Positions 1-8,363 of a DNA stretch of 64,000 nt are shown piece by piece. How positions within the stretch are numbered: position 1 is the stretch's first letter; each line of letters starts with the position of its first letter. This DNA is from Mycobacterium sp. D16Q13. Lineage in GTDB: Bacteria; Actinomycetota; Actinomycetes; Mycobacteriales; Mycobacteriaceae. The notes below the pieces were generated by a model, which saw nothing but the letters and a program-made list of their open reading frames with translations, was not told the DNA's origin and did no database searches. The DNA is taken from assembly GCF_002013375.1 (NCBI RefSeq), contig NZ_MAEW01000009.1:1-64000 (forward strand), given 5' to 3'. A program made the translations under genes and the position numbers.

Positions 1-10
1 TCTCCTTTGT

Positions 11-664
11 CTATTCGGGTGACTGAACGGCGTTGTTCGTGGTGATCCCGCCGAGAACTATCGAGAGGTACTGTTCGGCGACTTCCTGCGCCGTGCGTGA
101 ACCACCAGGCCGGAACCAGCGCACCGATACCCAGGTCGCATCGCGAATAAACCGGTACACCACGGCCACATCGAGATCCGGGCGGAAGTAGCCCTGCGCA
201 ATGCCGTCACGCAGCACTTCCAGCCACAGCTCGCGCTGCTCGGTGTTGAGCTCGTTCAGATAGGCGAACCGCTCCTGCGACAACAGTCGGGGGGCCTCCG
301 CCTGGTAGATGGCGACCTGCGCGTGCTTGCTTTCGATCGCGTCGAACGAAGCAAGAAACAGGCCCTTGAGGGTGTCGACAGGATTCAGGTTGGCCGCCGC
401 GATTTCGCGGTACCGAGTGAACAGTCCCTCCAGGAAGTCGCGGAGCAGCTCGTCCACGATCGCTTCTTTGGAGTCGAAGTGGTGATAGAGGCTGCCGGAC
501 AGGATTCCCGCAGCATCGGCGATGTCACGCACCGTGGTGGCCCGCAGACCGCGTTCGGCGAACATGGCGGCCGCAAGGCTCAGCAGCTCGTCACGCCGAG
601 ACGGCTGCGATGAGCCGCTTGCGCGAAGAGCGTCCGACTCTCGCACTTCTGCCACGTTGTCCAC
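11..664 (-). CDS. kstR2: TetR-family repressor of the HIP catabolic regulon, KstR2
   Basis: Transcriptional repressor whose known ligand is HIP-CoA, the CoA thioester left after degradation of steroid rings A and B. The 217-aa protein has a TetR helix-turn-helix at about residues 25-70 (FAERGLRATTVRDIADAAG, then GSLYHHFDSKEA) and a ligand domain ending in RPGGSRTAQEVAEQYL, close to recalled M. tuberculosis KstR2 (Rv3557c). The GTG start is directly preceded by a purine-rich GGGGAG. It is divergent from nothing on its left within the window and sits downstream of ipdF. A perfect KstR2 box lies 16 bp upstream of its start, so autoregulation is likely. Only the N-terminal ~20 residues differ much from the tuberculosis protein. 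Confidence 0.95.
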   Translation of the reverse strand: MDNVAEVRESDALRASGSSQPSRRDELLSLAAAMFAERGLRATTVRDIADAAGILSGSLYHHFDSKEAIVDELLRDFLEGLFTRYREIAAANLNPVDTLKGLFLASFDAIESKHAQVAIYQAEAPRLLSQERFAYLNELNTEQRELWLEVLRDGIAQGYFRPDLDVAVVYRFIRDATWVSVRWFRPGGSRTAQEVAEQYLSIVLGGITTNNAVQSPE

Positions 665-679
665 CTCCCCACTGTATCA

Positions 680-693
680 ACCAAGCGCTTGTT
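680..693. promoter_or_regulatory. KstR2 operator (upstream of kstR2)
   Basis: The sequence accaagcgcttgtt matches the published KstR2 palindrome AnCAAGnnCTTGnT at every fixed position. It lies between ipdF and kstR2, immediately upstream of the kstR2 start. Match is seen directly; binding is inferred. Confidence 0.85.
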
Positions 694-725
694 TGGTCAC
701 CGTTGAGTGCGCTTCATGGCGCATG

Positions 726-1514
726 TCACGCCCGCTGGCTGGACACCGAGATGACCTCGCCGGTCAGGTAGCTCGAGTAATCGCTGGCCAGGAAGGCAAT
801 GGTGGAAGCGATCTCCCATGGCTCGGCGGCACGACCGAATGCCTCATCGGAGGACAGTTTGTCCAGTAGATCCGAGGACGTCACCTTGTCGAGGAATTTG
901 TGCCGGGCAATGCTCGGGGCGACGGCGTTGATGCGTACCCCATGCTCGACGGCCTCGATGGCACTGCACCGGGTGAGCGCCATGACGCCGGCCTTCGCGG
1001 CGGCGTAGTGCGACTGTCCGTACTGCGCACGCCAGCCCAACACGCTCGCGTTGTTGACGATGACGCCGCCGTGGCCGGCCTCGCGGAAATACCGCAGCGC
1101 CGCACGGGTCGCACGGAAGGTGGAGGTAAGGGTGACGTCGAGAACCCGGTCCCACTGCTCGTCGGTCATATCGGCGACGGGGGTCTCACCACCGAGTCCC
1201 GCATTGTTGACCAGCACGTCGATACGGCCAAGTGCCGCGACGGATTCGGTGATCAGCGCATCCACAGCTTCGGTGGAGGTGACATCACACACCACCGCGG
1301 CCACCTTGCCCAGCCCGAGCGCCGCGAGCTCGTCGCGGGTCTCGGTAAGGCGACGCTCGTGGTAGTCGGAGACGACGACATCGGCCCCCTCGGCCAGAGC
1401 ACGGCGCGCCGTGGAGGATCCGATACCCGTGCCCGCCGCGGCCGTGATGACAACCGCCTTGCCCTTCAGAAGTCCGTGTCCGGCAATCTCTTCCGGTGCC
1501 TGCGACAAGCTCAC
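726..1514 (-). CDS. ipdF: Short-chain dehydrogenase IpdF (5-OH-HIP-CoA dehydrogenase)
   Basis: SDR enzyme that by family knowledge oxidises the 5-hydroxyl of 5-OH-HIP-CoA during degradation of steroid rings C and D. At 262 aa it has the same length as Rv3559c. The Rossmann glycine motif is AAAGTGIG near residue 20, NNAG follows at about residue 100, and the catalytic Ser/Tyr-x-x-x-Lys is carried by NNASVLGW and YAAAK. I chose the GTG at 1514, whose G overlaps the last base of the fadE30 TAG stop; an upstream extension to 1628 would lie wholly inside fadE30. Part of a leftward fadE30-ipdF-kstR2 unit. Confidence 0.92.
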   Translation of the reverse strand: MSLSQAPEEIAGHGLLKGKAVVITAAAGTGIGSSTARRALAEGADVVVSDYHERRLTETRDELAALGLGKVAAVVCDVTSTEAVDALITESVAALGRIDVLVNNAGLGGETPVADMTDEQWDRVLDVTLTSTFRATRAALRYFREAGHGGVIVNNASVLGWRAQYGQSHYAAAKAGVMALTRCSAIEAVEHGVRINAVAPSIARHKFLDKVTSSDLLDKLSSDEAFGRAAEPWEIASTIAFLASDYSSYLTGEVISVSSQRA

Positions 1515-2698
1515 TAGCGCGCCTCTCTGGGTAAACCGAGCACCCGCTCGGAGATGATGTTGCGTTGGATCTCGTTGGAACCGCCATAGATCGTGTCGGC
1601 GCGCGAGAAGAGGAACAACCGCTGCCATTCGTCCATCTCACCGTCATCGGTCAACAGGGTCGACTTTCCGATGATCTCCATCGCAAGTTCGCCCAGATCG
1701 CGATGCCAGTTGGCCCACAACAGCTTTGACACGTTGTCCTGACCGGGCCGCTCCTCGTCCATTGTGGCCAGCGCATAGGCACGCATGGCGCGAAGCCCTA
1801 CATAGGCTTGCGCAAGACGCTCCCGGATCGCCGGATCGTCCGCCGCACCGTTGGACTTGGCGAGCCCGGCCAGCCGGGAAAGTTCACGGGCATAGGTGAT
1901 CTGGTTACCCAGCGTCGAGACACCGCGTTCGAAGGTCAGGGTGCCCATAGCGACCCGCCAGCCATCGCCGGGCTCTCCGACCACCAGATCAGCGGCGGTA
2001 CGCGCGTTGTCGAAGAACACCTCATTGAACTCCGAGGTGCTGGTCAGCTGGATGATCGGCCGAATCTCGACCCCCGGCTGATCGAGGGGCACAAGCAGAT
2101 ACGACAGGCCCTTATGCCGCGCCGATCCGGGTTCGGTACGCGCGATCACGAAGCACCACTGCGACTGCAGGGCCAGGGAGGTCCACACCTTCTGCCCGTT
2201 GATCACCCATTCATCACCGTCGAGCACCGCGGTGGTGGATACATTCGCCAGGTCCGACCCCGCACCGGGTTCCGAATAGCCCTGACACCACAGCTCGGTG
2301 ACATCGCGGATGGCCGGAAGGAAGCGCTGCTGCTGCCCGGGGGTGCCATAGGCGATGAGCGTCGGACCGAGGAGCTCCTCGCCGAGGTGGTTCACCTTGT
2401 GCGGCGCCTCGGCCCGCGCGTACTCCTCGTAGAAGATGACGCGCTGGCTCACGGTGGCGCCGCGTCCCCCGTGCTCGACGGGCCAGCCCAGGCAGGTCCA
2501 GCCCGCGGCGGCCAGGTGGCGGTTCCAGGCGAGGCGCTCGTCGAAGGCTTCATGCTCGCTGCCGGGGCCACCAAGGCCCTTCAGCTCGGCGAACTCACCG
2601 ACAAGGTTCTCGGCCAGCCATTCCCGGATCTCGGTACGCACCTGATCATCGGACATCTCCGATAACGGACGCTCGGAAGCCGCTTGGAACTCACCCAC
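1514..2698 (-). CDS. fadE30: Acyl-CoA dehydrogenase FadE30
   Basis: FAD-dependent acyl-CoA dehydrogenase of the HIP pathway, acting on a steroid ring C/D CoA thioester. The 394-aa frame carries the ACAD signatures YSEPGAGSDLA and, at the C-terminus, TIYGGSNEIQRNIISERVLGL, with strong similarity to Rv3560c. The longest start is GTG at 2698; an ATG 14 codons in (MSDDQVRTEI) has GGAG directly before it and gives a length nearer to the tuberculosis protein, so the start is uncertain. Divergent from fadD3, with a shared KstR2 box between them. Confidence 0.92.
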   Translation of the reverse strand: MGEFQAASERPLSEMSDDQVRTEIREWLAENLVGEFAELKGLGGPGSEHEAFDERLAWNRHLAAAGWTCLGWPVEHGGRGATVSQRVIFYEEYARAEAPHKVNHLGEELLGPTLIAYGTPGQQQRFLPAIRDVTELWCQGYSEPGAGSDLANVSTTAVLDGDEWVINGQKVWTSLALQSQWCFVIARTEPGSARHKGLSYLLVPLDQPGVEIRPIIQLTSTSEFNEVFFDNARTAADLVVGEPGDGWRVAMGTLTFERGVSTLGNQITYARELSRLAGLAKSNGAADDPAIRERLAQAYVGLRAMRAYALATMDEERPGQDNVSKLLWANWHRDLGELAMEIIGKSTLLTDDGEMDEWQRLFLFSRADTIYGGSNEIQRNIISERVLGLPREAR

Positions 2699-2714
2699 AC
2701 ATGTAGGCTAACCT

Positions 2715-2728
2715 ACCAAGCACTTGCT
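2715..2728. promoter_or_regulatory. KstR2 operator between fadE30 and fadD3
   Basis: The sequence accaagcacttgct matches AnCAAGnnCTTGnT at every fixed position. It lies 27 bp upstream of the fadD3 ATG and 16 bp upstream of the longest fadE30 start, so it can control both divergent operons. Confidence 0.88.
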
Positions 2729-2755
2729 TGTTATTGGAAGGTGGGTCGGACGCGT

Positions 2756-4327
2756 ATGGAGTCGGCGCAGCAGACACCCGAGCCCACCATTCCGGCCGCG
2801 TTAGACCAGGCAGAAGCCCGTTTTGGTGATCGCGATGCCCTCTATGCCGACGGCTCGTGGCTGTCCTTTTCCGAACTTCGCACCCGCGTCAGGCGCTTCG
2901 CGGCGGCGCTGATCGCCCTCGACATCAAGCACGGAGACCGGGTGGCCATCTGGTCTCCCAACTCGTGGCACTGGCCCATCGCCTGCCTGGGCGCGCAGTA
3001 CGCCGGAGCCGTCGTCGTCCCGATGAATACCCGGTACACGGTCGACGAGGCGACGGACATCTTGCAGCGCAGCGAGGCTCGCGTGCTGGTGTCGGTGGGA
3101 GTCTTCCTCGGTTCGGATCGAATCACTCAACTGGACACCGCGACGCTCCCCGATCTCGCCCATGTCGTGCGGGTCGCGGTGGAAGCCGGCGATCACGCCA
3201 ATTGGGACGAATTCGTCGCGCACGGAGATGACGTGAGCGACGAGGACATCGATGCGCGGAAGTCGTCGGTGAGTTCCGAAGACATCAGCGACATCCTTTT
3301 CACCTCCGGCACCACCGGACGCAGCAAGGGTGTGCTCTGCATGCACCGCCAACCACTGGCGGCCTCCCTGGCGTGGGCTACCTATGGAGAATTCACCGAG
3401 AACGATCGGTATCTGTGTGTCAATCCGTTCTTTCATAATTTCGGATACAAGGCGGGCATCCTGGCCTGTCTGCAGACGGGCGCGGCGCTCATGCCACAGC
3501 TGACCTTCGACCCCGAAAAGGCAATGGCCGCAGTCCAGGAACACAAGATCACCGTGTTGCCGGGCGCACCCACTATCTTCCAGATGCTGCTCGACCACCC
3601 CGCCCGTAAAAACTATGACCTGACCTCACTGCGGTACTCCGTGACGGGTGCGGCCGTTGTCCCGGTGGTGCTCATCGAGCGCATGCAATCCGAGCTGGAT
3701 TTCGATCTGGTGCTTACCGCGTACGGCCTCACCGAGACTCAGGGCTTCGCCACGATCTGCCGCTCCGATGACGACGCGGTGACCGTCGCGACCACCTGCG
3801 GACGTCCGATGATCGGCTACGAGCTGCGGATCGACGGCGCGCAGAAGCCGGGCGACGAGGGCGAAGTGCTGCTGCGCAGTGCCAACGTCATGAAGGGCTA
3901 TCTCGACGATCCCCAGGCCACCGCCGAGACCATCGACTCGGCTGGCTGGTTGCATACCGGCGATATCGGAAAGCTCGACGAGCGCGGCAACCTCACCATC
4001 ACCGACCGGCTCAAGGACATGTACATCTGCGGCGGGTTCAACGTGTATCCCGCCGAGATCGAACAGGTGCTGATGCGGCTCGACGGTGTAGCGGACGTTG
4101 CCGTGATAGGAGTGCCCGACGCGCGGCTTGGCGAAGTTGGGAAGGCCTACATCGTGCGCAGGCCCGGCGCGTCCCTCGACGCTCAGGCCGTCATCGATTA
4201 CAGCGCAGCGCATGTGGCGAACTTCAAGAAACCGCGGTTCGTCGAGTTTCTCGACGAACTTCCCCGCAACCTGGGCGGCAAGGTGGTCAAACCCACCCTG
4301 CGCGCCATGCATGAGGAGTCTGCGTAA
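2756..4327 (+). CDS. fadD3: Acyl-CoA synthetase FadD3 (HIP-CoA ligase)
   Basis: AMP-forming acyl-CoA ligase that by family knowledge activates HIP (the hexahydroindanedione propionate left from rings C and D) to HIP-CoA, the KstR2 inducer. The 523-aa protein shows the ATP-binding P-loop TSGTTGRSKGVL, the YGLTE motif, the TGDIG adenylation motif and the C-terminal catalytic lysine region GGKVVKPTLR. I chose ATG 2756; an in-frame GTG at 2741 directly follows GGAAG and cannot be excluded. The TAA stop shares its last base with the fadE31 ATG, indicating translational coupling. Confidence 0.95.
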   Translation: MESAQQTPEPTIPAALDQAEARFGDRDALYADGSWLSFSELRTRVRRFAAALIALDIKHGDRVAIWSPNSWHWPIACLGAQYAGAVVVPMNTRYTVDEATDILQRSEARVLVSVGVFLGSDRITQLDTATLPDLAHVVRVAVEAGDHANWDEFVAHGDDVSDEDIDARKSSVSSEDISDILFTSGTTGRSKGVLCMHRQPLAASLAWATYGEFTENDRYLCVNPFFHNFGYKAGILACLQTGAALMPQLTFDPEKAMAAVQEHKITVLPGAPTIFQMLLDHPARKNYDLTSLRYSVTGAAVVPVVLIERMQSELDFDLVLTAYGLTETQGFATICRSDDDAVTVATTCGRPMIGYELRIDGAQKPGDEGEVLLRSANVMKGYLDDPQATAETIDSAGWLHTGDIGKLDERGNLTITDRLKDMYICGGFNVYPAEIEQVLMRLDGVADVAVIGVPDARLGEVGKAYIVRRPGASLDAQAVIDYSAAHVANFKKPRFVEFLDELPRNLGGKVVKPTLRAMHEESA

Positions 4328-5478
4328 TGGACCTGTTGCTTGACGACGAGACCGAGGCTTTCCGGGCGGAGGTGCGCGAGTTCCTCGCCGCCAACACCCC
4401 GAATCCGCCGCTACCCTCCTATGACTCACCCGAAGGCGCTGTACTGCACCGCCAGTGGGAGCGGACCCTCTATGACGCGGGCTTCTCCGCGGTGTCCTGG
4501 CCCAAGGAGTACGGCGGCCGCGATGTCAGCCTGCTGCAGTGGGTGATCTTCGAGGAGGAGTACTTCAAGGCAGGAGCCCCCGCGCGTATCAGCCAGAACG
4601 GCATGTTCCTGCTGGGGCCCACGCTGTTCGCGCACGGCAGCAAGGACCAGCTGGATCGCATTCTCCCCAAGATGGCCAACGGCGAGGAGATCTGGGCACA
4701 AGCCTGGTCGGAGCCGGAGTCGGGAAGCGATCTGGCATCGCTGCGCTCCCCCGCCCGCAAGGTGGACGGGGGCTGGCGCTTGTCCGGGCAGAAGATCTGG
4801 AGCTCACGAGCGCCGTTCGCGGACAGGGCATTCGGGCTCTGGCGCTCCGACCCGGAATCGCAGCGCCACCAGGGTTTGACGTACTTCATGTTCGACCTCA
4901 AGGCCGAGGGCGTCACTGTCCGCCCCATCCCCCAGCTCGACGGCGATCCCGGTTTCGCCGAGATCTTCCTGGACGACGTCTTCGTCCCCGACGAGGATGT
5001 CATCGGTGCTGTGCACGACGGCTGGCGGGTGGCCATGAGCACGTCGAGCAATGAGCGCGGCATGTCACTGCGTAGCCCCGGCCGCTTCCTGGCCACCGCC
5101 GACAGGCTGGTGGATCTGTGGAAATCGGTTCCGGAGAACGGGTTCGCGTCCGAGCGAGTCGCGGACGCCTGGATCGCCGCGCAGGCCTACCGGCTGCATA
5201 CCTTCGGCACCGTCACCCGGCTGTCCGGCGGCGGCGAGCTCGGTGCCGAATCCTCGATCACCAAGGTGTTCTGGTCCGAGCTGGATGTCGCCCTGCACGA
5301 GACGGCGATCGACCTGCGTGACGCCGACGGCGAGCTCACCGGACCATGGACAGACGGGTACCTGTTCTCCCTCGGCGGTCCGATTTACGCTGGCACCAAC
5401 GAGATTCAGCGCAACATCATCGCCGAGCGGATTCTGGGCCTCCCCAAGGAAAGCGCTCGCACGGGAGGTGCCAAGTGA
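4327..5478 (+). CDS. fadE31: Acyl-CoA dehydrogenase FadE31 (large-type subunit)
   Basis: ACAD of the steroid ring C/D pathway, 383 aa. It has the FAD-contact signature SEPESGSDLASL and the C-terminal GGPIYAGTNEIQRNIIAER. In M. tuberculosis FadE31 assembles with FadE32 or FadE33 into heterotetramers, and here the three genes are consecutive and overlapping. ATG at 4327 overlaps the fadD3 stop; its TGA overlaps the fadE32 GTG. Regulation is expected from the KstR2 box ahead of fadD3. Confidence 0.93.
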   Translation: MDLLLDDETEAFRAEVREFLAANTPNPPLPSYDSPEGAVLHRQWERTLYDAGFSAVSWPKEYGGRDVSLLQWVIFEEEYFKAGAPARISQNGMFLLGPTLFAHGSKDQLDRILPKMANGEEIWAQAWSEPESGSDLASLRSPARKVDGGWRLSGQKIWSSRAPFADRAFGLWRSDPESQRHQGLTYFMFDLKAEGVTVRPIPQLDGDPGFAEIFLDDVFVPDEDVIGAVHDGWRVAMSTSSNERGMSLRSPGRFLATADRLVDLWKSVPENGFASERVADAWIAAQAYRLHTFGTVTRLSGGGELGAESSITKVFWSELDVALHETAIDLRDADGELTGPWTDGYLFSLGGPIYAGTNEIQRNIIAERILGLPKESARTGGAK

Positions 5479-6443
5479 GGTTCGATCTGGACACGCAGCA
5501 GCGAGATTTCGCGGCAAGCATCGACGCGGCCCTGGGGTCCGCCGATGTTCCCGGCGCGGCTCGCGCGTGGGCAACCGGCAACCATGAACCCGGGCTCGCG
5601 GTGTGGTCGACATTGTCCGATCTCGGTGTCACCGCCCTCGCGGTCTCCGAAAAGTACGGCGGCATCGGCGCCCATCCCGTCGATCTCGTTGTCGCGCTGG
5701 AAGGTCTAGGCAAGTGGGCGGTACCGGGACCAGTCGTCGAGTCCCTTGCGGTGGCACCAATCCTGCTCGCCGAGGATGAGAACGGAGCTGAGCGTTCCTC
5801 ACAACTGGCCTCCGGAGAACTCATCGCCACCGTGGCCGCACCTCCCATGACGCCACGCGCGCTCGATGCGGATGTTGCGGGGCTGGTGCTCATCGCCGAC
5901 GACATCGGGTTCCGCGAGGCCCAGGCCGGCACGCAGCACGAGTCGATCGACGCCACCCGCCGGGTGTTCGACGTAACACCGGCAGGCGGCGGCGTCTCTC
6001 TGGACACCAGCCGCGCGATCAACTTTGGTGTGCTTGCGATTTCGGCGCAGCTTGTCGGTCTGGGGCAGTCACTACTGGACCGCGCTGTGGAGTATGCCAA
6101 GCAGCGTTCGCAGTTCGGGCGGCCGATCGGGTCCTATCAGGCCGTCAAGCACAAACTGGCCGATGTCCACATCGCACTGGAGCTGGCCCGCCCGTTGGTG
6201 TACGGCGCGGCGTTATCCGTGGCCGAGGACTCTCCCACCGCCGCACGCGATGTGAGTGCCGCGAAGGTCGCTGCCGGCAAGGCCGCTTACCTTGCCGGGC
6301 GATCCTCCCTGCAGACCCACGGCGCCATCGGCTTCACCGCCGAATACGACCTGTCACTGTGGATCCTCAAGGTGCGGGCACTGATGTCGGCCTGGGGCAC
6401 ACCGGAATGGCACCGTGCGCGCGTGCTTGGAGCGCTCGCATGA
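5475..6443 (+). CDS. fadE32: Acyl-CoA dehydrogenase FadE32 (partner subunit)
   Basis: A 322-aa ACAD-like subunit, shorter than a full ACAD as expected for the partner chain of mycobacterial alpha2-beta2 enzymes. It ends in THGAIGFTAEYDLSLWILK, the usual small-subunit motif, and has YAKQRSQFGRPIGSYQAVKH in the helical domain. The GTG start overlaps the fadE31 TGA and is preceded by GGGAGGTG; a further upstream extension would lie inside fadE31. Its stop overlaps the fadE33 ATG. Confidence 0.93.
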   Translation: MRFDLDTQQRDFAASIDAALGSADVPGAARAWATGNHEPGLAVWSTLSDLGVTALAVSEKYGGIGAHPVDLVVALEGLGKWAVPGPVVESLAVAPILLAEDENGAERSSQLASGELIATVAAPPMTPRALDADVAGLVLIADDIGFREAQAGTQHESIDATRRVFDVTPAGGGVSLDTSRAINFGVLAISAQLVGLGQSLLDRAVEYAKQRSQFGRPIGSYQAVKHKLADVHIALELARPLVYGAALSVAEDSPTAARDVSAAKVAAGKAAYLAGRSSLQTHGAIGFTAEYDLSLWILKVRALMSAWGTPEWHRARVLGALA

Positions 6444-7381
6444 GTTCCGAACGGCAGATGCTGCGTGACACCGTCCGCTCTTTGGTGACCAAGCGAGCCG
6501 ACTCGGCCGCGGTGCGCAAGGCGATGGAATCCGAACGCGGCTACGACGAGAGCCTGTGGACCGTTCTGTGCGAACAGGTAGGTGCCGCGGCGTTGTTGGT
6601 TCCCGAGGAATTGGGCGGTGCCGGGGGCGAGCTCGCGGACGCGGCCGTCGTGGTGGAGGAGCTCGGCCGCGGGCTCGTGCCCAGCCCGCTGATGGGCACG
6701 CTGTGGGCACAGCTCGCTCTCCTGGGCGCCGGGTACGAAGGTGAGCTGCTGGAATCGTTGGCCTCCGGTGAATCGATCGGTGCAGTGGCCTTCGACCCGG
6801 GATATGTCGTCAATGGAGCCAACGCCGACGTAGTGCTCATCCTGGACGGCGATGACGTGCACCGAGCGGAGAACATCACCGCTACGCCGCTGTCCACCAT
6901 GGATCCCACCCGTCGGCTGGCCGCGGTCGCGGTCGGCGGAAGCGAACCGATCGGCAGTGCCGCGGGACTGATCGACAAGGCCGGGCTGCTGCTGGCCGCC
7001 GAGCAGGTGGGCGCGGCGGCGCGTGCGCTGGAACTCACCGTCGAGTACACCAAGACGCGGGTCCAGTTCGGACGCGCGATCGGCAGCTTCCAGGCTCTCA
7101 AACACCGGATGGCCGACCTGTACGTGCTGGTGGAGTCGGCACGCGCGACCGTTTATCAGGCCATCCACGATCTCACTACCGAGGCCGCGACCGTGGCGAG
7201 AATCAAAGCCAGCGAGGCACTTTCGATTGTGGCCGGTGAATCGATCCAGTTGCATGGTGGTATCGCCATCACCTGGGAGCACGACGCCCACCTGTACTTC
7301 AAGCGCGCACACGGCAGCGCGCTGCTCCTGGGAACACCGCGTCAGCTACTCCCAAGTCTGGAGAGCGCCGCGGGACTGTAG
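6440..7381 (+). CDS. fadE33: Acyl-CoA dehydrogenase FadE33 (partner subunit)
   Basis: The third ACAD subunit of the operon, 313 aa, with YTKTRVQFGRAIGSFQALKH and a C-terminal LHGGIAITWEHDAHLYFKR. Known family biology pairs FadE33 with FadE31. ATG at 6440 overlaps the fadE32 TGA (ATGA). It is the last gene of the fadD3-fadE31-fadE32-fadE33 operon; the next gene starts 22 bp downstream. Confidence 0.93.
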   Translation: MSSERQMLRDTVRSLVTKRADSAAVRKAMESERGYDESLWTVLCEQVGAAALLVPEELGGAGGELADAAVVVEELGRGLVPSPLMGTLWAQLALLGAGYEGELLESLASGESIGAVAFDPGYVVNGANADVVLILDGDDVHRAENITATPLSTMDPTRRLAAVAVGGSEPIGSAAGLIDKAGLLLAAEQVGAAARALELTVEYTKTRVQFGRAIGSFQALKHRMADLYVLVESARATVYQAIHDLTTEAATVARIKASEALSIVAGESIQLHGGIAITWEHDAHLYFKRAHGSALLLGTPRQLLPSLESAAGL

Positions 7382-7403
7382 GTTCCCGGCCTAGACTCCG
7401 GGC

Positions 7404-7778
7404 ATGGAGACCACAGCCAGCCCCTGGCCCGCCTACCGGCTCGCCGCCGTGCTCCTCGGTGTCGGCGTCGTACATTTCGTCGCCCCTAAACCCTTCGATG
7501 ACATCGTCCCGACCGAACTGCCTGGTGAGGCCCGGTTCTACACGTACGCCTCGGGTGTTGCCGAGCTCGGAACCGGTGCGCTTCTGCTGGCCCCGAAGAC
7601 ACGCAGGCTTGGCGGCACCCTCGCAGCGCTGCTGTTCATCGCCGTCTTCCCCGCGAATATCAACATGGCGCGGCAGTGGTGGGACAAGCCATGGCCGCTG
7701 CGACTGGGGGCGCTTGCCCGGTTGCCGTTGCAGATCCCGATGATCACCGAGGCACTCAAGGTGCGACGTACGGGGTAG
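7404..7778 (+). CDS. DoxX-like small membrane protein
   Basis: A 124-aa hydrophobic protein with about four predicted membrane segments, beginning with LAAVLLGVGVVHF after a short N-terminus, and the short motif PANINMARQWWDKPWPLR before the last segment. This pattern resembles DoxX-like/DUF4267-type membrane proteins, whose molecular role is not known to me. It follows fadE33 by 22 bp and could be co-transcribed with it, but no homologue is recalled at this place in M. tuberculosis. Confidence 0.7.
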   Translation: METTASPWPAYRLAAVLLGVGVVHFVAPKPFDDIVPTELPGEARFYTYASGVAELGTGALLLAPKTRRLGGTLAALLFIAVFPANINMARQWWDKPWPLRLGALARLPLQIPMITEALKVRRTG

Positions 7779-7793
7779 TCGCTTCGTCGTGTT

Positions 7794-8219
7794 CTAGTCA
7801 TAGATGACGGCATTTCCCGTGCGCTGAAGGTCGGCTAGCCCCGCCCGAAAGGTCTCCATGAATTCGGGCGGGGGCCCTTCCCAGTCCGCGACCTCACCCA
7901 CGATGCGTACGGGTTCGCGGGTGCGGTACGAGTGGGTCGGATTCCCAGGGAACTTCTTGTCCGTGACGTTCGGATCGTCTTCGAGAGTGCCCTCCGGCTC
8001 CACGATGTAGACATGGCCCCTGCCCTCGCCTTTGGCCATCATGGCCGCCAACCCCGCGCCAATCAATGTCCTCGTCACGTAGACGTGGTTCATGATGCGG
8101 CCTTCCTCGTAGTTCGACAGATGCCCGGCGGTCAACAGATCGCCTATCTCCAGGGCGGCCTTGGTGCCATGGAAGTACGCGCCCGACTCGTGCGCCTCGA
8201 AAAAGTTCGGCATCGTCAT
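7794..8219 (-). CDS. arr: Rifampicin ADP-ribosyltransferase Arr
   Basis: Transfers ADP-ribose from NAD to the C23 hydroxyl of rifampicin and inactivates it. With ATG 8219 the protein is 141 aa, typical of the family. It contains ESGAYFHGTK, RIMNHVYVT and PNVTDKKFPGNPTHSYRTREPV. His17, Tyr47 and Asp82 correspond, by my alignment, to the functional His19, Tyr49 and Asp84 of the M. smegmatis enzyme. GGGA lies 6 nt before this ATG; other in-frame ATGs are at 8213 and 8231. It is convergent with the DoxX-like gene and divergent from the unrecognised gene at 8364. Confidence 0.95.
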   Translation of the reverse strand: MTMPNFFEAHESGAYFHGTKAALEIGDLLTAGHLSNYEEGRIMNHVYVTRTLIGAGLAAMMAKGEGRGHVYIVEPEGTLEDDPNVTDKKFPGNPTHSYRTREPVRIVGEVADWEGPPPEFMETFRAGLADLQRTGNAVIYD

Positions 8220-8363
8220 ACCCGTTCCCATCAGTCGACATTCGTGGTCGCAGGATTCTGCGCCACGGTGGGGGTCTTGCCGCAAGCCCCCCTTCATGCC
8301 ATATTTTGAAAGGAGACAAGCCAAAAGGTTGACCCCGCAATCGCTCAGTGGTCGGCTTGACCC

